Part shown: positions 11,888 through 22,540 of the stretch, piece after piece
Layout of the letters: the number at the start of each line of letters is the position of its first letter
Position numbering within the stretch: the stretch's first letter is position 1
Assembly: GCA_023678885.1 (NCBI GenBank)
Contig: CM042962.1
Span: 21,962,336 to 22,026,335, forward strand
Direction: 5' to 3'
DNA from: Pogostemon cablin
Taxonomy: Eukaryota; Streptophyta; Magnoliopsida; Lamiales; Lamiaceae
Length of the DNA: 64,000 nucleotides
Notes under the pieces: model-generated
Database searches by the model: none
Seen by the model: the letters and a program-made list of their open reading frames with translations, nothing else
What the model was told of the DNA's origin: nothing
Program-made: the position numbers and the translations under genes

Positions 11888-12337
11888 AAAGAAGTACATG
11901 TTGATAATGTATGTAAAAATATTAATTTTTATGAGAAGATAAAGAATAGAAAAAGGTTAGGAATCAATAAAGTATGTAGATATACTTAAGAAATGTTTAT
12001 TAAAATTTCCAACTACATTAAATTTAAAATTTCAAAAATCCAAAATGGATTCCTAAATGCAAGCAATCATTCTATAAGGGCAATAATTTCCTATTCATCT
12101 TACGTATGATCATTGATACATCGTCTGGCCTAATCAATATTTCATCAAAGTGATAGAAGGAGAAATCCATTGTCATTGTAACTAACAACAAATTTTAGAT
12201 TTAATTAATATATAGGAGAAGTTTTATTGAATGAAAAAAAGGATGGTAAAAATACTTTATATGAAAGAATTATTGTTTGCATCACTCAAAGCTTCAAGCA
12301 TAATGGTAATCCGATCAACTAATAATATGGAACGTAC
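11888..12337 (-). other. Rest of channel intron
   Basis: AT-rich intron sequence between the CACTA element and the donor ACGTAC (12332-12337 on the plus strand) of the next exon. Nothing further seen. Confidence 0.6.
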
Positions 12338-12656
12338 CTAAGAGTCATGAGGCCCCAAAATATTGGAAAGAGAATTTTCTCTAGATGATTGTTATTAGAA
12401 ACAAGTTGAACGGTTCACTTATAAACTCCGTAGTCAAAATTGTCGTAATTTTCTAAGCAAGTAGAGCGTGCATGTCTGTTCTCACCCCATATTAATCTGA
12501 TTGGATCTGTTACAAGATCTCTTGTCCCATAATATATGAATTCTTGGCATGCCATCATCTTTTCATTACAAGTCCCACTCCCTGTAATTATACATTGCTC
12601 CTTCAAGCATTTTGCTGCCCTTTGGATGCCAAACATCAACAACTCAAATCCTCTAT
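12338..12656 (-). pseudogene. Cyclic nucleotide-gated channel, pore-region exon with stop
   Basis: The minus-strand exon reads GIQRAAKCLKEQC, then DPIRLIWGENRHARSTCLEN, YDNFDYGVYK and EKILFPIFWGLMTL, as in the S5-to-pore part of plant CNGCs. It ends with donor GTACGT, in the right phase (AG|C) for the exon at 9943-10053. A TGA replaces the tryptophan codon after YGVYK (about 12412-12414), a TGG-to-TGA change. The start of the exon is damaged: before GIQR the conserved sequence degenerates, exactly where a 16-bp hairpin lies (12653-12697). The preceding exon is about 28 kb away at 40884. Confidence 0.8.
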
Positions 12657-12697
12657 TCCACCCCATGTAACACTAGATGTAACATGGGGTGGAATAG
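12653..12697. repeat. 16-bp inverted repeat hairpin at the exon edge
   Basis: CTATTCCACCCCATGT (12653-12668) and ACATGGGGTGGAATAG (12682-12697) are perfect inverse complements around a 13-nt loop. The hairpin lies where the acceptor side of the channel exon should be. Confidence 0.85.
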
Positions 12698-12747
12698 GGG
12701 ATCCCACGTGAACAAACAGCAGCATGCTCCCACTGAATGTCACATAT

Positions 12748-12775
12748 ATTATTATTATTATTATTATTATTATTA
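12748..12775. repeat. (ATT)n microsatellite
   Basis: About nine ATT units. Confidence 0.9.
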
Positions 12776-12777
12776 CA

Positions 12778-13071
12778 TTTACGTGTCCTAATTATATTCT
12801 CATGTGTAAATTGATTAGATGTTATAAAATTTTGAATTAAAAAAAAGCTACACACCTTTTTACTTTATTGAAAAGAGTCACATAAAGTTAAAAGAATTAA
12901 TTTACTCTCACACTTTTTAAATTTTTTACGTGTCCTAATTATATTTTCATGTGTAAATTGCTTAGATGTTATAAAATTTTGAATTAAAAAAAAGCTACAC
13001 ACCTTTTTACTTTATTGAAAAGAGTCACATAAAGTTAAAAGAATTAATTTACTCTCACACTTTTTAAATTT
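12778..13071. repeat. Tandem duplication, 147-bp unit
   Basis: Units 12778-12924 and 12925-13071 differ at only a few positions. Both begin TTTACGTGTCCTAATTATA and end ACACTTTTTAAATTT. It lies inside the 28-kb channel intron. Confidence 0.9.
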
Positions 13072-13564
13072 TTTCAATTAATTAGTTCAATTTTTACAAA
13101 AAAATGATAAAATTATTGGAATTACGCATGTGCCAATCATGTGACCAAAAAATTTGGGGCTTTCCGACTGAAGGTTTACGTTTCATCAAGGTGTGGCCAT
13201 GTCATACATTTTTACTTTATCGGAAATGGTCCATGAAATTTAGAAAAAATAACTTAGTCCCTCACCTTCTGATATTGCATGAGACTAAATCAATTTCCGG
13301 CGAAAATTTAAATAAATTGACGCAATTTCGAAGTGTCACTAAATTTTTTTTCATGGGATCATTTTCAATAAATTAAAAATATAATCATGTTTTTTTTTTA
13401 ACTCTAAAATTTTGTATACAATTAATTTTTACATTGGTTAATATAAAAGCTATCATTTGAATGATACTTTATGTATATAATGAAGGTATTATCAAACTTT
13501 AACAGGAATACTTTATAAGTATACCAAATGACACTTATATGTATATAATGAAAAATTTTACTCA
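13072..13564. other. Intronic sequence, probably decayed repeat
   Basis: The open frame at 13104-13376 has no family resemblance and codon use like the surrounding DNA. The block at 13180-13320 (wording such as GGTCCATGAAATTTAG) resembles the ends of Mutator-type elements, but no matching other end was found. Confidence 0.3.
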
Positions 13565-13834
13565 GGAATAATTTCAATTCAAAACCCAAAAAATAGGTAA
13601 ACTATATAGGGGTTGGAATTATCGTTCCTATTAATTAGGAGTCTGAAATGTATAAAATTATTAATGCGGGGTCTGAATTTGTTACATCTATTTTATCAAT
13701 TTAGGGCTTAAATTTAAGCTATCATTCTGAAATGATAGTTTTATGTATTTCAAGCCCTTAATTTATAGAAAAAATAATTTGGGCCCCGAATTAATAACTT
13801 AACCATTTTTTAGGCGTGGATTGAAAAAAACTCC
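13565..13834. mobile_element. Small MITE with about 50-bp inverted repeats
   Basis: The left end GGAATAATTTCAATTC and the inverse complement of the right end (GGAGTTTTTTTCAATCC) match with gaps over about 50 bp, and the element centres on a palindrome, CTATCATT..AATGATAG. Flanks TTTTACTCA (13556-13564) and TTTTACTAA (13838-13846) could be a diverged 9-bp target duplication, which would suggest a Mutator-like origin. The exact right border is uncertain. Confidence 0.5.
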
Positions 13835-14094
13835 TTTTTTTACTAATATTCGTGTGTGTGTATCATGATACTTTTAAGTGCATATTGGGCACATTTTGGT
13901 ACTTCAAACCACATTGTTAGGTCAAATATGGCAATTCAACAAATTACTGATGTATTATAAATTTAAAAGGATAATAAAATATTTAAGTGTGATAAATAAA
14001 ATAAAATGTAAGTTCTGTGTCTAATGAATTAATTTAAAGTAATATTGTGATACTATTATATTGTGATTTTTTTTATCTAGTTAACTCGCCTCCC

Positions 14095-14215
14095 GTTTAG
14101 GTTCCTTTCTAAGTCGTGTGTTTGGGCTTATTCAAATATCTTTTTGTACTTTTTATCTTTACTCTGTATCACTCCTCTCTTTTCTATTTTCTTTTATCTT
14201 TAATAATATTGCTTA
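14095..14215 (+). mobile_element. Possible LINE 3' tail fragment
   Basis: The wording (CTAAGTCGTGTGTTTGGGCTT..., then T-rich sequence ending TTTAATAATAT) resembles the 3' end of the LINE copy at about 15680-15765. It would be a severely 5'-truncated insertion. The similarity was judged by eye only. Confidence 0.3.
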
Positions 14216-14599
14216 GTTTGATTTTTTTAGATGTGAATATACTCTTAGAAAATAATAAAACATAAAATATGAATAGATTTATGGAGCAGAAAAATGTTAT
14301 ATTGTGTATGAATGATATCTTTAAGAGTCGCTTGGTTTAAATTTCGGAATGGTAATGATAATGGAAATGATTAATGTGGGGAGGGTAATAGTAATGAGAA
14401 GGAAATTGATTGACCGAGTGGGATATAATTTGAATCAATAAGAATAATTGAAAATTTCGGATTCTTATTACCTATTACCAAGCATTAAGAATGAGAATGA
14501 ATACTCTTTCATTCTCATTACCTTCCCCATCTCTCTTTCCCAAGAGCCCCCTTAGATCTAAAAGAAAATTCAATGGTTTTAAAATATCTCATATTTCAA

Positions 14600-15770
14600 A
14601 ATAAGTAAGTCATTAAGTGGCGTACATGCACACGAGGGAGGCATATCGAGAAACAAATTGGGGTTCTTGGATTTGGGCCAACTTCATCCCCATCCGTAGG
14701 TCCATCATGGTGTGGAAAACTATTAATGGAGTCCTGATTACTTGGAATGTTCTAGCACAGAGAGGATTCAGAGGACCATCGAGGTGTTACTTATGCAAAA
14801 GAGAGGAAGACACAATTGATCACATATTTCTTCATTGCCTGATTTCATCGGAAGTACTACAGCGAGTTCTAGTTGGTTTTTAATTTGAACCTAGGATGCA
14901 AGTTAGCCAAACATTTTTGTCTTTTTACTACAAGTCATGTCTATCACTGGGAGCAAGCAAATCACGTCAATTTGGCGTATGTTGATTGTGCAGTAAAGGA
15001 AAAAGGTGATTAAAGATCGCTATGATGAAAACTTATGTGACAAAGTGGTGAGATCACCAGATACTGATGACTCTTATCAGAGAGGGAAATTTCTTCAACA
15101 TAGGGAACATGGATAATACAGTAGACGACCTGTGAACGTTAAGATACTTTGGCATACAGGGGATTCCAAAGAAAGCTCCACATGTGATATCGGTTAGTGG
15201 GAATCCTCCTTTGGCGGGATGGATCAAAGCAAATGTTGATGGACATGCAACTGGGGCACCTGGAGAAATATCTGGAGGAATCTATCGTAACAGCTGAGGC
15301 TTTTATCTTGGCTGTTTCATGGGTGGCTTTGGCAGAGGGTTTGCATTGGAAGCAGAATTAGCAGCTACCTGTTTGGCAATAGATTTTGCATACAACAACG
15401 ATTGGAGGAAATTATGGCTTGAGACGGATTCTATGTTTGTCGTGTATGCTTTCAAACAAACGTCCCCTACTATACCACGGAGATTATATTCAAAATGGAG
15501 GAAGGAAAAAGAGATCTTATAAACTATGGACTTCCACGTTTCACATATCTATAGGGAGGGTAACGCCATTGCTGATGCTTTTTCAGGAATTAGGGGTGAT
15601 CTTTTGTGGCATCAAGTGGCTCTATTTTTTCTTCACAGATATATGTTTTATGACATGAACAATGAGTTCTTTAGATTTTCTTAGTTATGTCGTGTGTGGC
15701 TTGGATTTAACATTTTTCTTTTGACTTTGCTTTGTATTTTATCTTTTCTTTTTAATAATATCATATCTAT
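14600..15770 (+). mobile_element. 5'-truncated LINE: zf-RVT and RNase H domains
   Basis: The frame at 14617-14883 encodes a reverse-transcriptase zinc-binding domain (NWGSWIWANFIPIRRSIMVW, then CYLCKREEDTIDHIFLHC). After frame changes, 15200-15600 encodes an RNase H fold typical of plant L1-type LINEs: GWIKANVDGHATG, ALEAELAATCLAIDFA, WLETDS and REGNAIADAF. The reverse transcriptase and endonuclease are missing, as expected from 5' truncation, and stops separate the domains. The tail is T- and A-rich with TTTTTAATAAT. It is a dead insertion, on the strand opposite to the channel gene whose intron it occupies. Confidence 0.8.
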
Positions 15771-16317
15771 TGGTCATATTATAGTATAAAAAAGTTTATA
15801 CTTACAATATTATGTGTATCTTATGTTATATTAATTACATTTTATAAGTATGTAACAAATATTGGGTTAGTGATACATGACATGGTAATTGATGCATTTT
15901 TAGTAATAATATATAAAAGAAATAAAGTTTTAATGACAAAACTTCTAATTGTAAATAATTTATTATTCAAGAATTCTTTTTCAAACTATATGAACATGAA
16001 TGCACTTAGACTTAATGGCACATAAGACTTTTCATAAGTTGTATTTTTAAATAATAAATAAGTGATACAATAAGTTATGTGTTTTATGTGATAGAGGTAT
16101 TTTTTAAAATATGATATATTGAGAAGATATTTGTTTTGAAACACTACAATTTTTAGAGGGTGAAAAGTGTAATGGGATAAACAAATGAGAAAAGAGTGAA
16201 AAACTTATTGGGATAGAGGGAGTAATAATTAAGGTAACACAATTGCACCCTAGTCCTCTGAGATTAAATAAATTAGTAGACAAAGTCTTTTGTAAGATAG
16301 TGCTTATATGAAACAAC
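15771..16317. other. AT-rich intronic sequence
   Basis: No protein or repeat ends were recognised. The minus-strand open frame at 16104-16316 has no family resemblance. Confidence 0.5.
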
Positions 16318-16723
16318 TTGTTAGGCGGATCGACCCATTATTAAAATATGATAATTATATAAGTAAAATATGATTATTAATTGATTATTATATAGGTAAA
16401 GTATAATTATTGATTGATTATTATATAGATAAATTATGATTATTTTTTATATTTAAAGTATGATTATTAATATTTAAAGTATGTTTATTAAGGTAGGATG
16501 AACATGGAGTGTTAAGTATGATTCATTAAAGTATGAGTAGTGAATTACATTATCATATCCTAAAATCACACATTAATGCATCTTTTAGCATACGTTAGTA
16601 TATTATAATTTAACTAGTCAATAAATATATTTTACCTATATTGTAATATTCATACTTAGTAACGAATCGACCAATCTCACAATCTGTCTCATATATGCCT
16701 GTCTTACGAGAGAGTGCTTTATT
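16318..16723. mobile_element. MITE-like element, GTGAGACGG family, inverted expanded copy
   Basis: It shows the same end words (CGACCCATTATTAAA..., then CAATCTCACAATCTGTCTC and GTCTTACGAGAGAG) and the same AAAGTATGATTATTAAT-rich interior as the copies at 3153 and 61767. It is longer because of internal repetition and the ends are more diverged. Confidence 0.45.
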
Positions 16724-16724
16724 A

Positions 16725-17438
16725 AAAGAAATTATATATTTCTAATTATGTTGTCATTAGACCAATTAAATTATAATTGGATTAATTTAATTATTTATTT
16801 ATAGATAAGAACAACAAGGAGAAGATTCATAACCAGATTCAATAAAACATATCTTATTTATGAAAGAGAATATCTAGGTGGAGATTCATCCAAGTTTGGT
16901 CCAACTTGATGATCAAGAACACATTTCAAAGAGATTTAATTGAAATCTTTGGAGATTTAATTATATTATCTCCAGCTTAAATATTATTCAATGGATGATC
17001 GATGTACTCAAATCTCCTACGTTAGTTTTTGTGAGGGTATTACATAGTTTTTGTTCAGAAACTTTGTTAGTTTATTTTGTTTCTGTTCAATTCCTTCTCG
17101 TGTTCCTTCAAGTACAAAAGAACATGTCCTTGTAATGCAGATTTCGAGAGGGTCTGAGGAAGTTCGATCAACAAGTTTGGAGATCTCGTTGCAGCCTTGG
17201 AAGGAGTCCATACAAGGCTATGAAGTCCACATGGTAGCTAGAGTATTGTCAATTTGAATAGAACAGAGTTTGTAGGGGTTGAATTGAAATAGTTGTACTT
17301 TTCTATTGAAAGAGATCTAAAGGATAAGGAGGAGCCTTTCCTGTGCTTTTAACTTCTTCCAATGTATTTTTTTATGTTCATATTCTTACTTTTTCAAAGG
17401 AACATCTGCACACTAGAACATATCTAATGGTTTTTGCA
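16725..17438 (+). repeat. 5' LTR of copia element A
   Basis: It aligns by eye with the split 3' LTR: shared ACAATTAAATTATAATTGGA-like start, GAGAAGATTCATC, CTCCTACGTT, TCCTTGTAA and the end AATGGTNTTTNCA. The 3' copy has about 120 bp absent here. The left border is uncertain because similarity runs a little upstream of the first TGTTG at 16749. Confidence 0.75.
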
Positions 17439-17499
17439 ATTGGTATATATTAGAGCAAGTTCTAGTTTATAATAAACAGGCGAAGATTTGGGATTTGAT

Positions 17500-18485
17500 A
17501 CAATTATAGGAAGTAAGGTTATTCGACCCCCCTTCCTGGATGGATACAACTTTCCTTATTGAAAATCCATGATGATCATCTTACTGAAATTCCAAAGAGA
17601 TGGAGAAGTGGAAAGAAATTGAAGAAGGATGGAAGCACCCATTAGAAGGATGAACGAATGCAGAAAGAAAAGTGTTAGTCTCTAATAATATAGCCATATA
17701 CACTATTCTGTACTAACTTGATGCTCAAGGACTCTTTCTCATATCCAAGTGCACGAAAGCTAAAGAAGCTTGGAGAATTCTTAACCTTCAATTTGAAGGA
17801 ACAAACTCAGTGTGCAACGTATAATGGTTGAATGTGATGGGCTTCATATGAGAAATGATGAAAATGTTGACACTTACTATTCAAGATTCTCATCCATCAT
17901 CAATCAACTTCATCTCTTGGCAGAAACTTTTTCTGAAGAAAAATAAATCCAGAAGTTCATGAGGACCCTTTAAAAAAGATTTAGTGAAAATGTTACTTCT
18001 CTTGGGGCCTTTAGCAAGATTACTGAACTCAATCTTGATGAGCTTACATGAGATATCCGAACTTTTGAGATGAACATGGGATATGAAGTAAAAAACCTGG
18101 GAATTGTTTATATTGATGAAAAATCTCATCAATCTAGTGATGATGATAATGATGATGAGAAGGAACAACATATGAGTTATTCTCAATTTAAAGAACATAT
18201 GGAGGAATATGTTAAGAACATTCTAAAAAAACCAGACTCTGAGAACACAGGATTGAAGAGAACTCTCAAGGCTGCTGAAGAAAAATTACTTAGGGATGAA
18301 GTTGATCTTGCAAAAAATTCATTCATTGACAAGGTAGAATATCAGCAGAAGGAATACAACCTAAGTGTTCTTAATTAGATTAAGTAACAACTTCTTTCTA
18401 CTAAAAATGAAAGAAACACTACTGTAAATATATGATCACTTGATAAAGATAACTATTTAGCATTAAGTCATGATAGGAGTTATGG
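17500..18485 (+). pseudogene. Copia A gag, first part
   Basis: Frames with stops and shifts encode copia gag-like sequence (for example LDAQGLFLISKCTKAKEAW near 17720-17780 and SSIINQLHLLAETFSEE near 17890-17940). The open piece at 18070-18378 is an acidic region followed by EHMEEYVKNIL and KAAEEKLL. Gag would form the virus-like particle. It is cut at 18486 by the Mutator-like insertion and resumes at 20438. Confidence 0.65.
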
Positions 18486-19489
18486 AAAAATTACAATACC
18501 AATCCCACCTGTCACGGTCTCGTTTAGATTTGGACTCAATAGTCTTGAATTCAGTCCCAAATATTTTTTTCCAGAAATAAGGGTCCCACATAATTTTTAT
18601 AGCAATTTTCACCCCATTTCTGTCTAAATATAACGAAGAGCCTCACGAGCACGTCACGCAGCCGTTAATTGATTAGAATAGGGGTTTCTCACCCAAATTC
18701 AAAACCAAATCATCGGAACATGAAAACCCTAGGTTTTTTCCCAAATTGCATTTGCCCTAATTTCCCATCCCAATCCCAAATCCCTTACCTCTCTCTCGTC
18801 ATGCCAAGCCTGCCATTCTTCCATTAAATTCTCCTCGCCTAGCAGCGTCGGAAGGCGGCGTAGTATCGTTATGTCGAACTTAAAATCCAGAGGCTCATCT
18901 ATCTCTATAATTTTTTAGTTGAGGAACGGTGGAACGATGGCCCCACCCCACGTGCAGATTTCGTTCACTCGTTGACGAAGTGGAGAGCGCTCAGGCTGTC
19001 CTCCATGATGTGGAATATTCCGAGCCCAATGCTGACACCATCGTAGCTGAACGTAATCAACTAACTACTATCTGAATCTCGTAGATCGGAGTGGTGTAAT
19101 CCATTGACGAGATCAGAGCCTAGACATCCATGGTCGGTCTTCGGCTTCCCCTTCGTAAATAGGAATGCCCCAGCCACTGCAGTGGAGCTTGACCCTGCTG
19201 TCGCACTCTTTAGACTATATTGTTGAGTGCATCAAGGAATGGGGTGGTAGGAGTAAATTTCTCAAAGTTTATGGCTTCAGTTACCCTATTTAACTTAGGC
19301 ATACACATCTGATTAATTTTTTAATTTAGTTTTGAATGCAGTAAGACTAAGAGTAGATGTGATATTTATTTTTTTGGTTTTATCTATTGAAATCACTAAG
19401 GCCATTTCTGATACCTTGACTATATATGTGCATGATCATACCTGTTGGAGACATTTTTTATTTTTCATTTTCTGTTTACTGGATTGCAG

Positions 19490-19940
19490 AATGTTGTGGG
19501 GAGTTATTCATCTTCCCAGGGAGTCTCCAACGATTTCTCGTCACTGTAGGGATGTGTTCTTTTCGCTTATTTTTATAGTGCATTTGATTGTGGTGGGTTT
19601 TGCCTTGGGGGTTTTTGGGCTAAATAGGTTTAAGCAGCTAGACAATCTAAACATAGATAAATACATATAATGGGATTTCTTAAGAATAAGGATGGTTTAA
19701 CTGATGATTACTGGCCTTTGTATGCTGTTGCTGGTGGAGTTGGGGCAGTTTTGGAGTGGACTTGGTTGTTGCGTCTCAGTTCTCGTGCAAATCAAATGAT
19801 GAAGTTCTCAGTGCATCTTTTGACCACATATCTTGCTATCATCAGTGTTCTGTGTTTCTGGATCGAGAGTTCTTCTAGGGTGTTGCATTTGCCATTGTTG
19901 CTGCATTGCAATTCTTGTATGTTATCTCCGTCATTGATAG
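19490..19940 (+). pseudogene. Captured fragment of a choline-transporter-like (CTL/PNS1) gene
   Basis: It starts after an acceptor (TTGCAG at 19489) and ends at a donor (GATAG|GTAAAC at 19940), so an exon of a host gene was copied with its borders. Two frames encode membrane-protein sequence resembling plant SLC44/CTL (PNS1) proteins: FIVHLIVVGFALGVFGLNRF, then DDYWPLYAVAGGVGAVLEWT, SRANQMMKFSVHLLTTYLA, and finally AFAIVAALQFLYVISVID in a third frame. At least two frameshifts and a TAA separate them, so it is not functional. The parent gene is not in this window. Confidence 0.8.
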
Positions 19941-20019
19941 GTAAACACTGTTACCATTTAGTTGACGCCTCAGTTTGTAATTTGGATCTAGTTTAATGAG
20001 TGATATTAATTTTTTGTTT

Positions 20020-20200
20020 ATCGCCGCCATACATAGTAGCTTCGATGGAATATTCTCCATTTCATCGGCTTCCGATGACGAACATGACGGAGGATTGTCA
20101 ACTTCGTGATCTTTGAATAAAAATTTATTCAGAGGAACGTTGATTCTCGCCGCCAATGACTTAATTTCGCTGCAGCTCCGAGCTCACCATCGTTGCTTTG
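20020..20200 (-). pseudogene. Possible second captured fragment, unidentified
   Basis: The minus strand is open and GC-richer than its surroundings, with protein-like composition (IKSLAARINVPLNKFLFKDH, then CSSSEADEMENIPSKLL). I do not recognise the protein. Opposite orientation to the transporter fragment would mean two separate capture events in one element. Confidence 0.35.
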
Positions 20201-20437
20201 CAAAAGATCGCAGTTGAAGTATTTTATGAATAACTGTTGAAGCTAGGGCTCGTGTAATCATTTTTGCGATTTTTCTCTAGCGGGATCAAAATTGCTTAAA
20301 GGAGTAACGAAAAACTTATCGGGGGACCATTATTGCAAGAAAAAATATTTGGGACTGAATTCAAGACTATTTGGTCCAAACCCAAACGGGACTGTGACGG
20401 ATGGGACTGATATTGTAATTTTCTTTAAGAGTTATCA

Positions 20438-21390
20438 AGAGTAAGGACATGCAAATTGAGAAGGATAGGTGGTATTAGAAGATTGAACTAATATATCCAT
20501 CATTTTAATAGTGGAAAGACCAAGTTAAATGAGATATTTACTTTAAGTAATGGATATAGAAAAGTTGGTTGGGGGTACAGTGGTGAAAGCAGTAAGAACA
20601 CGGAAGTGATTTTTATGAAACAAACTCACAAGATGTTTGTTCCCAAGGAACGTAGAATGAACGTCAATAAAGAATCTCTTCAAATTGAGAAAAGTACCAT
20701 TGTGAAGCCTATTGAGATGAAGAAACATCATTTGAATTCATCCAAAAAGGGTAAATTTATTCCAACATATGATTATTGTGGGATAAAGGGACATATTAGA
20801 CCTCATTGTTATAAAATGTGTCACGACATATGTATTCGAAACTTTTTTTATTGGAACTTCATTGGTATACCAGCAAGAAACTAGGGTCATAAACCTCAAA
20901 GGCATGTTGGTCCAAAAGATGGAGTTTATATTAAAGAATTGCAAAAGGAATACGTGTGTCTTTCTTCAGTTTTTGGAGTGTATTTCATATCATTCAAGTC
21001 ATGGTATCTTGACAGTGGGTGCTCACATCATATGACTGGTACTAAATCAAACTTGATTGTAATCTTTGAATTGAAGTACTGTTGTTGTTGGTTATGGAAG
21101 GACCAAAAAGGTGGTTGATATTTGAACATTGAATGTGCCTAAAATGCCACTTTTCATGGACTTTCTATTTGTTGAAGATTTAAAAATATATATGATCAAT
21201 ATCAGCAAATTATGTGATTGGAATCTTCAAGTCAGGTTTGTCAAAAATTCATGTTCCATTTTTAATGCTGATAATGATTATGTTCTTACAGGTAAACGTT
21301 CCTTTGATGATTGTTATATTTTGACAAAAACCAACGTTCCTAAAGCTATTTTTTATGAAGTTGAGTCTCTACAACTGAAGTTGGGATAAA
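20438..21390 (+). pseudogene. Copia A: gag zinc knuckle, protease and pre-integrase
   Basis: After the Mutator-like insertion the gag resumes. The frame at 20606-20884 has a CCHC knuckle (YDYCGIKGHIRPHCYK). Protease follows near 21003 (WYLDSGCSHHMTG, with the catalytic Asp in DSG). The frame at 21129-21389 (FVEDLKIYMINISKLCD, GKRSFDDCYILT) matches the copia pre-integrase region. Stops separate the pieces, and the integrase core is absent. Confidence 0.75.
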
Positions 21391-21439
21391 ATTGTCCAGT
21401 TAACTTGTCAAAAGACAAAGTTGATGGAGGTGTTTCTGA

Positions 21440-21760
21440 GCAGAAGAGGAACGTCGAATGTTTGGTTCATTTAAGGTTGGTAATACTCCAACTCCTGAAC
21501 ATCTTTTTGCTCTTGAAATTGAGTGGGTCAGTTTCCTTGACAATCAAAGTACATCCGACATTATGAAAAATTCAATCCCTTACCCAAGAACCAAAAAAAT
21601 TGAAAAATATTTTCATACAATTAGAGAACTTGTGGAGGAATGTACAAAAGATTAAGGGCATATTTCTACTTAAAATAAGTTTATTGATATACTTACCAAG
21701 TTTGTTGATGCTCAAAGGTTCATCTCTATCCTAAAATTGTATTTAAGAGCATGCAATATT
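21440..21760 (+). pseudogene. Copia A: C-terminal end of RNase H
   Basis: The frame at 21458-21655 (DNQSTSDIMKNSIPYPRTKK, then IRELVEECTKD) and its continuation after a stop (KNKFIDILTKFVDAQRFISI) match the last residues of copia pol. Sitting directly after pre-integrase sequence, it marks an internal deletion of integrase and reverse transcriptase. Confidence 0.7.
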
Positions 21761-22540
21761 TTGTTCTTGTTTTTATTTCATTTTATTTTTTGCATGTTAA
21801 TTAGATATTCTTTTAGGAATATGTATGTATTTTTCTCCATCACATTGTTCTCCTTTGAAGACAAGTATAAGTGAATTTTTTTTTGGGAAATAACATCTCA
21901 TTTATACTCTAATCAGTATAGGGCTACCTAAACTAAAATGATGTACTTTGAAATCCACAATTTTAAGGTACATAAAGAATGAAATGCGAGGAGAAGCCAC
22001 CAATTTAAGAAAGGGGCATGTTCCACTTGTGAAAAAAAGAATTATAAAGATGGAAAACAACAAATTCAAATGACTCTTTCGGTTAATTTTTTTTAAAAAA
22101 TATTAGATAGTTTCCAAATCCTAGTAGTAACAAAACAGATTAGTTGTACGTCGAATAAGAAAAAGTAAATGGTGTTTTACTTGTCTTGGAGTAATGGTGT
22201 TCGTACAATTGGAAAAAATTAAAGAGGGAAAAAAATATGTTGGCTTTTTTTAAGGAACCTTCGTGAATATTTGGATTCCATCAAATCCATTGCTCTTATT
22301 TAGGGGGAGAAAATTTGAGATGTTGCATTTACATTTAGGTTCCCTTCTTTTTCTTTATTCGATTTTTTTTTGTTTGTTTAGGCTTGGTAATCATCAATGG
22401 CTTCTTCCTATATTGTGTATATGTACTTTTTTTATTTTATTATAAATACCTGATATTTTTCTTAAACATGAAACATGTTTTTATATATTTGGTTCTCTAG
22501 GGCTGTGTATCAAAGGGGGGAAGATAGTATAGTAGAATAT
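21761..22540 (+). other. Copia A 3' internal sequence
   Basis: Non-coding, T-rich sequence between pol remnants and the gypsy-type insertion. It continues at 31520-31900 on the other side. AATAT at 22536-22540 is the left target duplication of that insertion. Confidence 0.5.

Larger units (their letters stand above)
18486..20428. mobile_element. Mutator-like element carrying host gene fragments (Pack-MULE)
   Basis: Terminal inverted repeats of about 110-130 bp (18486-about 18610 and about 20300-20428) share, among other words, GTCTTGAATTCAGTCCCAAA and its complement. Flanks GAGTTATGG (18477-18485) and GAGTTATCA (20429-20437) match at 7 of 9 positions, fitting the 9-bp duplication of Mutator-like elements. 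Both sides then continue copia A gag. No transposase is present. The interior contains an intron-bearing choline-transporter-like fragment (19490-19940), GC-rich UTR-like sequence (18700-19200) and a possible second fragment on the minus strand. Confidence 0.8.

Noticed and set aside
14330..14560. Possible MITE with GGAATGGTAATG-like ends
   Set aside because: The inverted words (GGTAATG / CATTACC) are suggestive, but no consistent ends or target duplication could be fixed.
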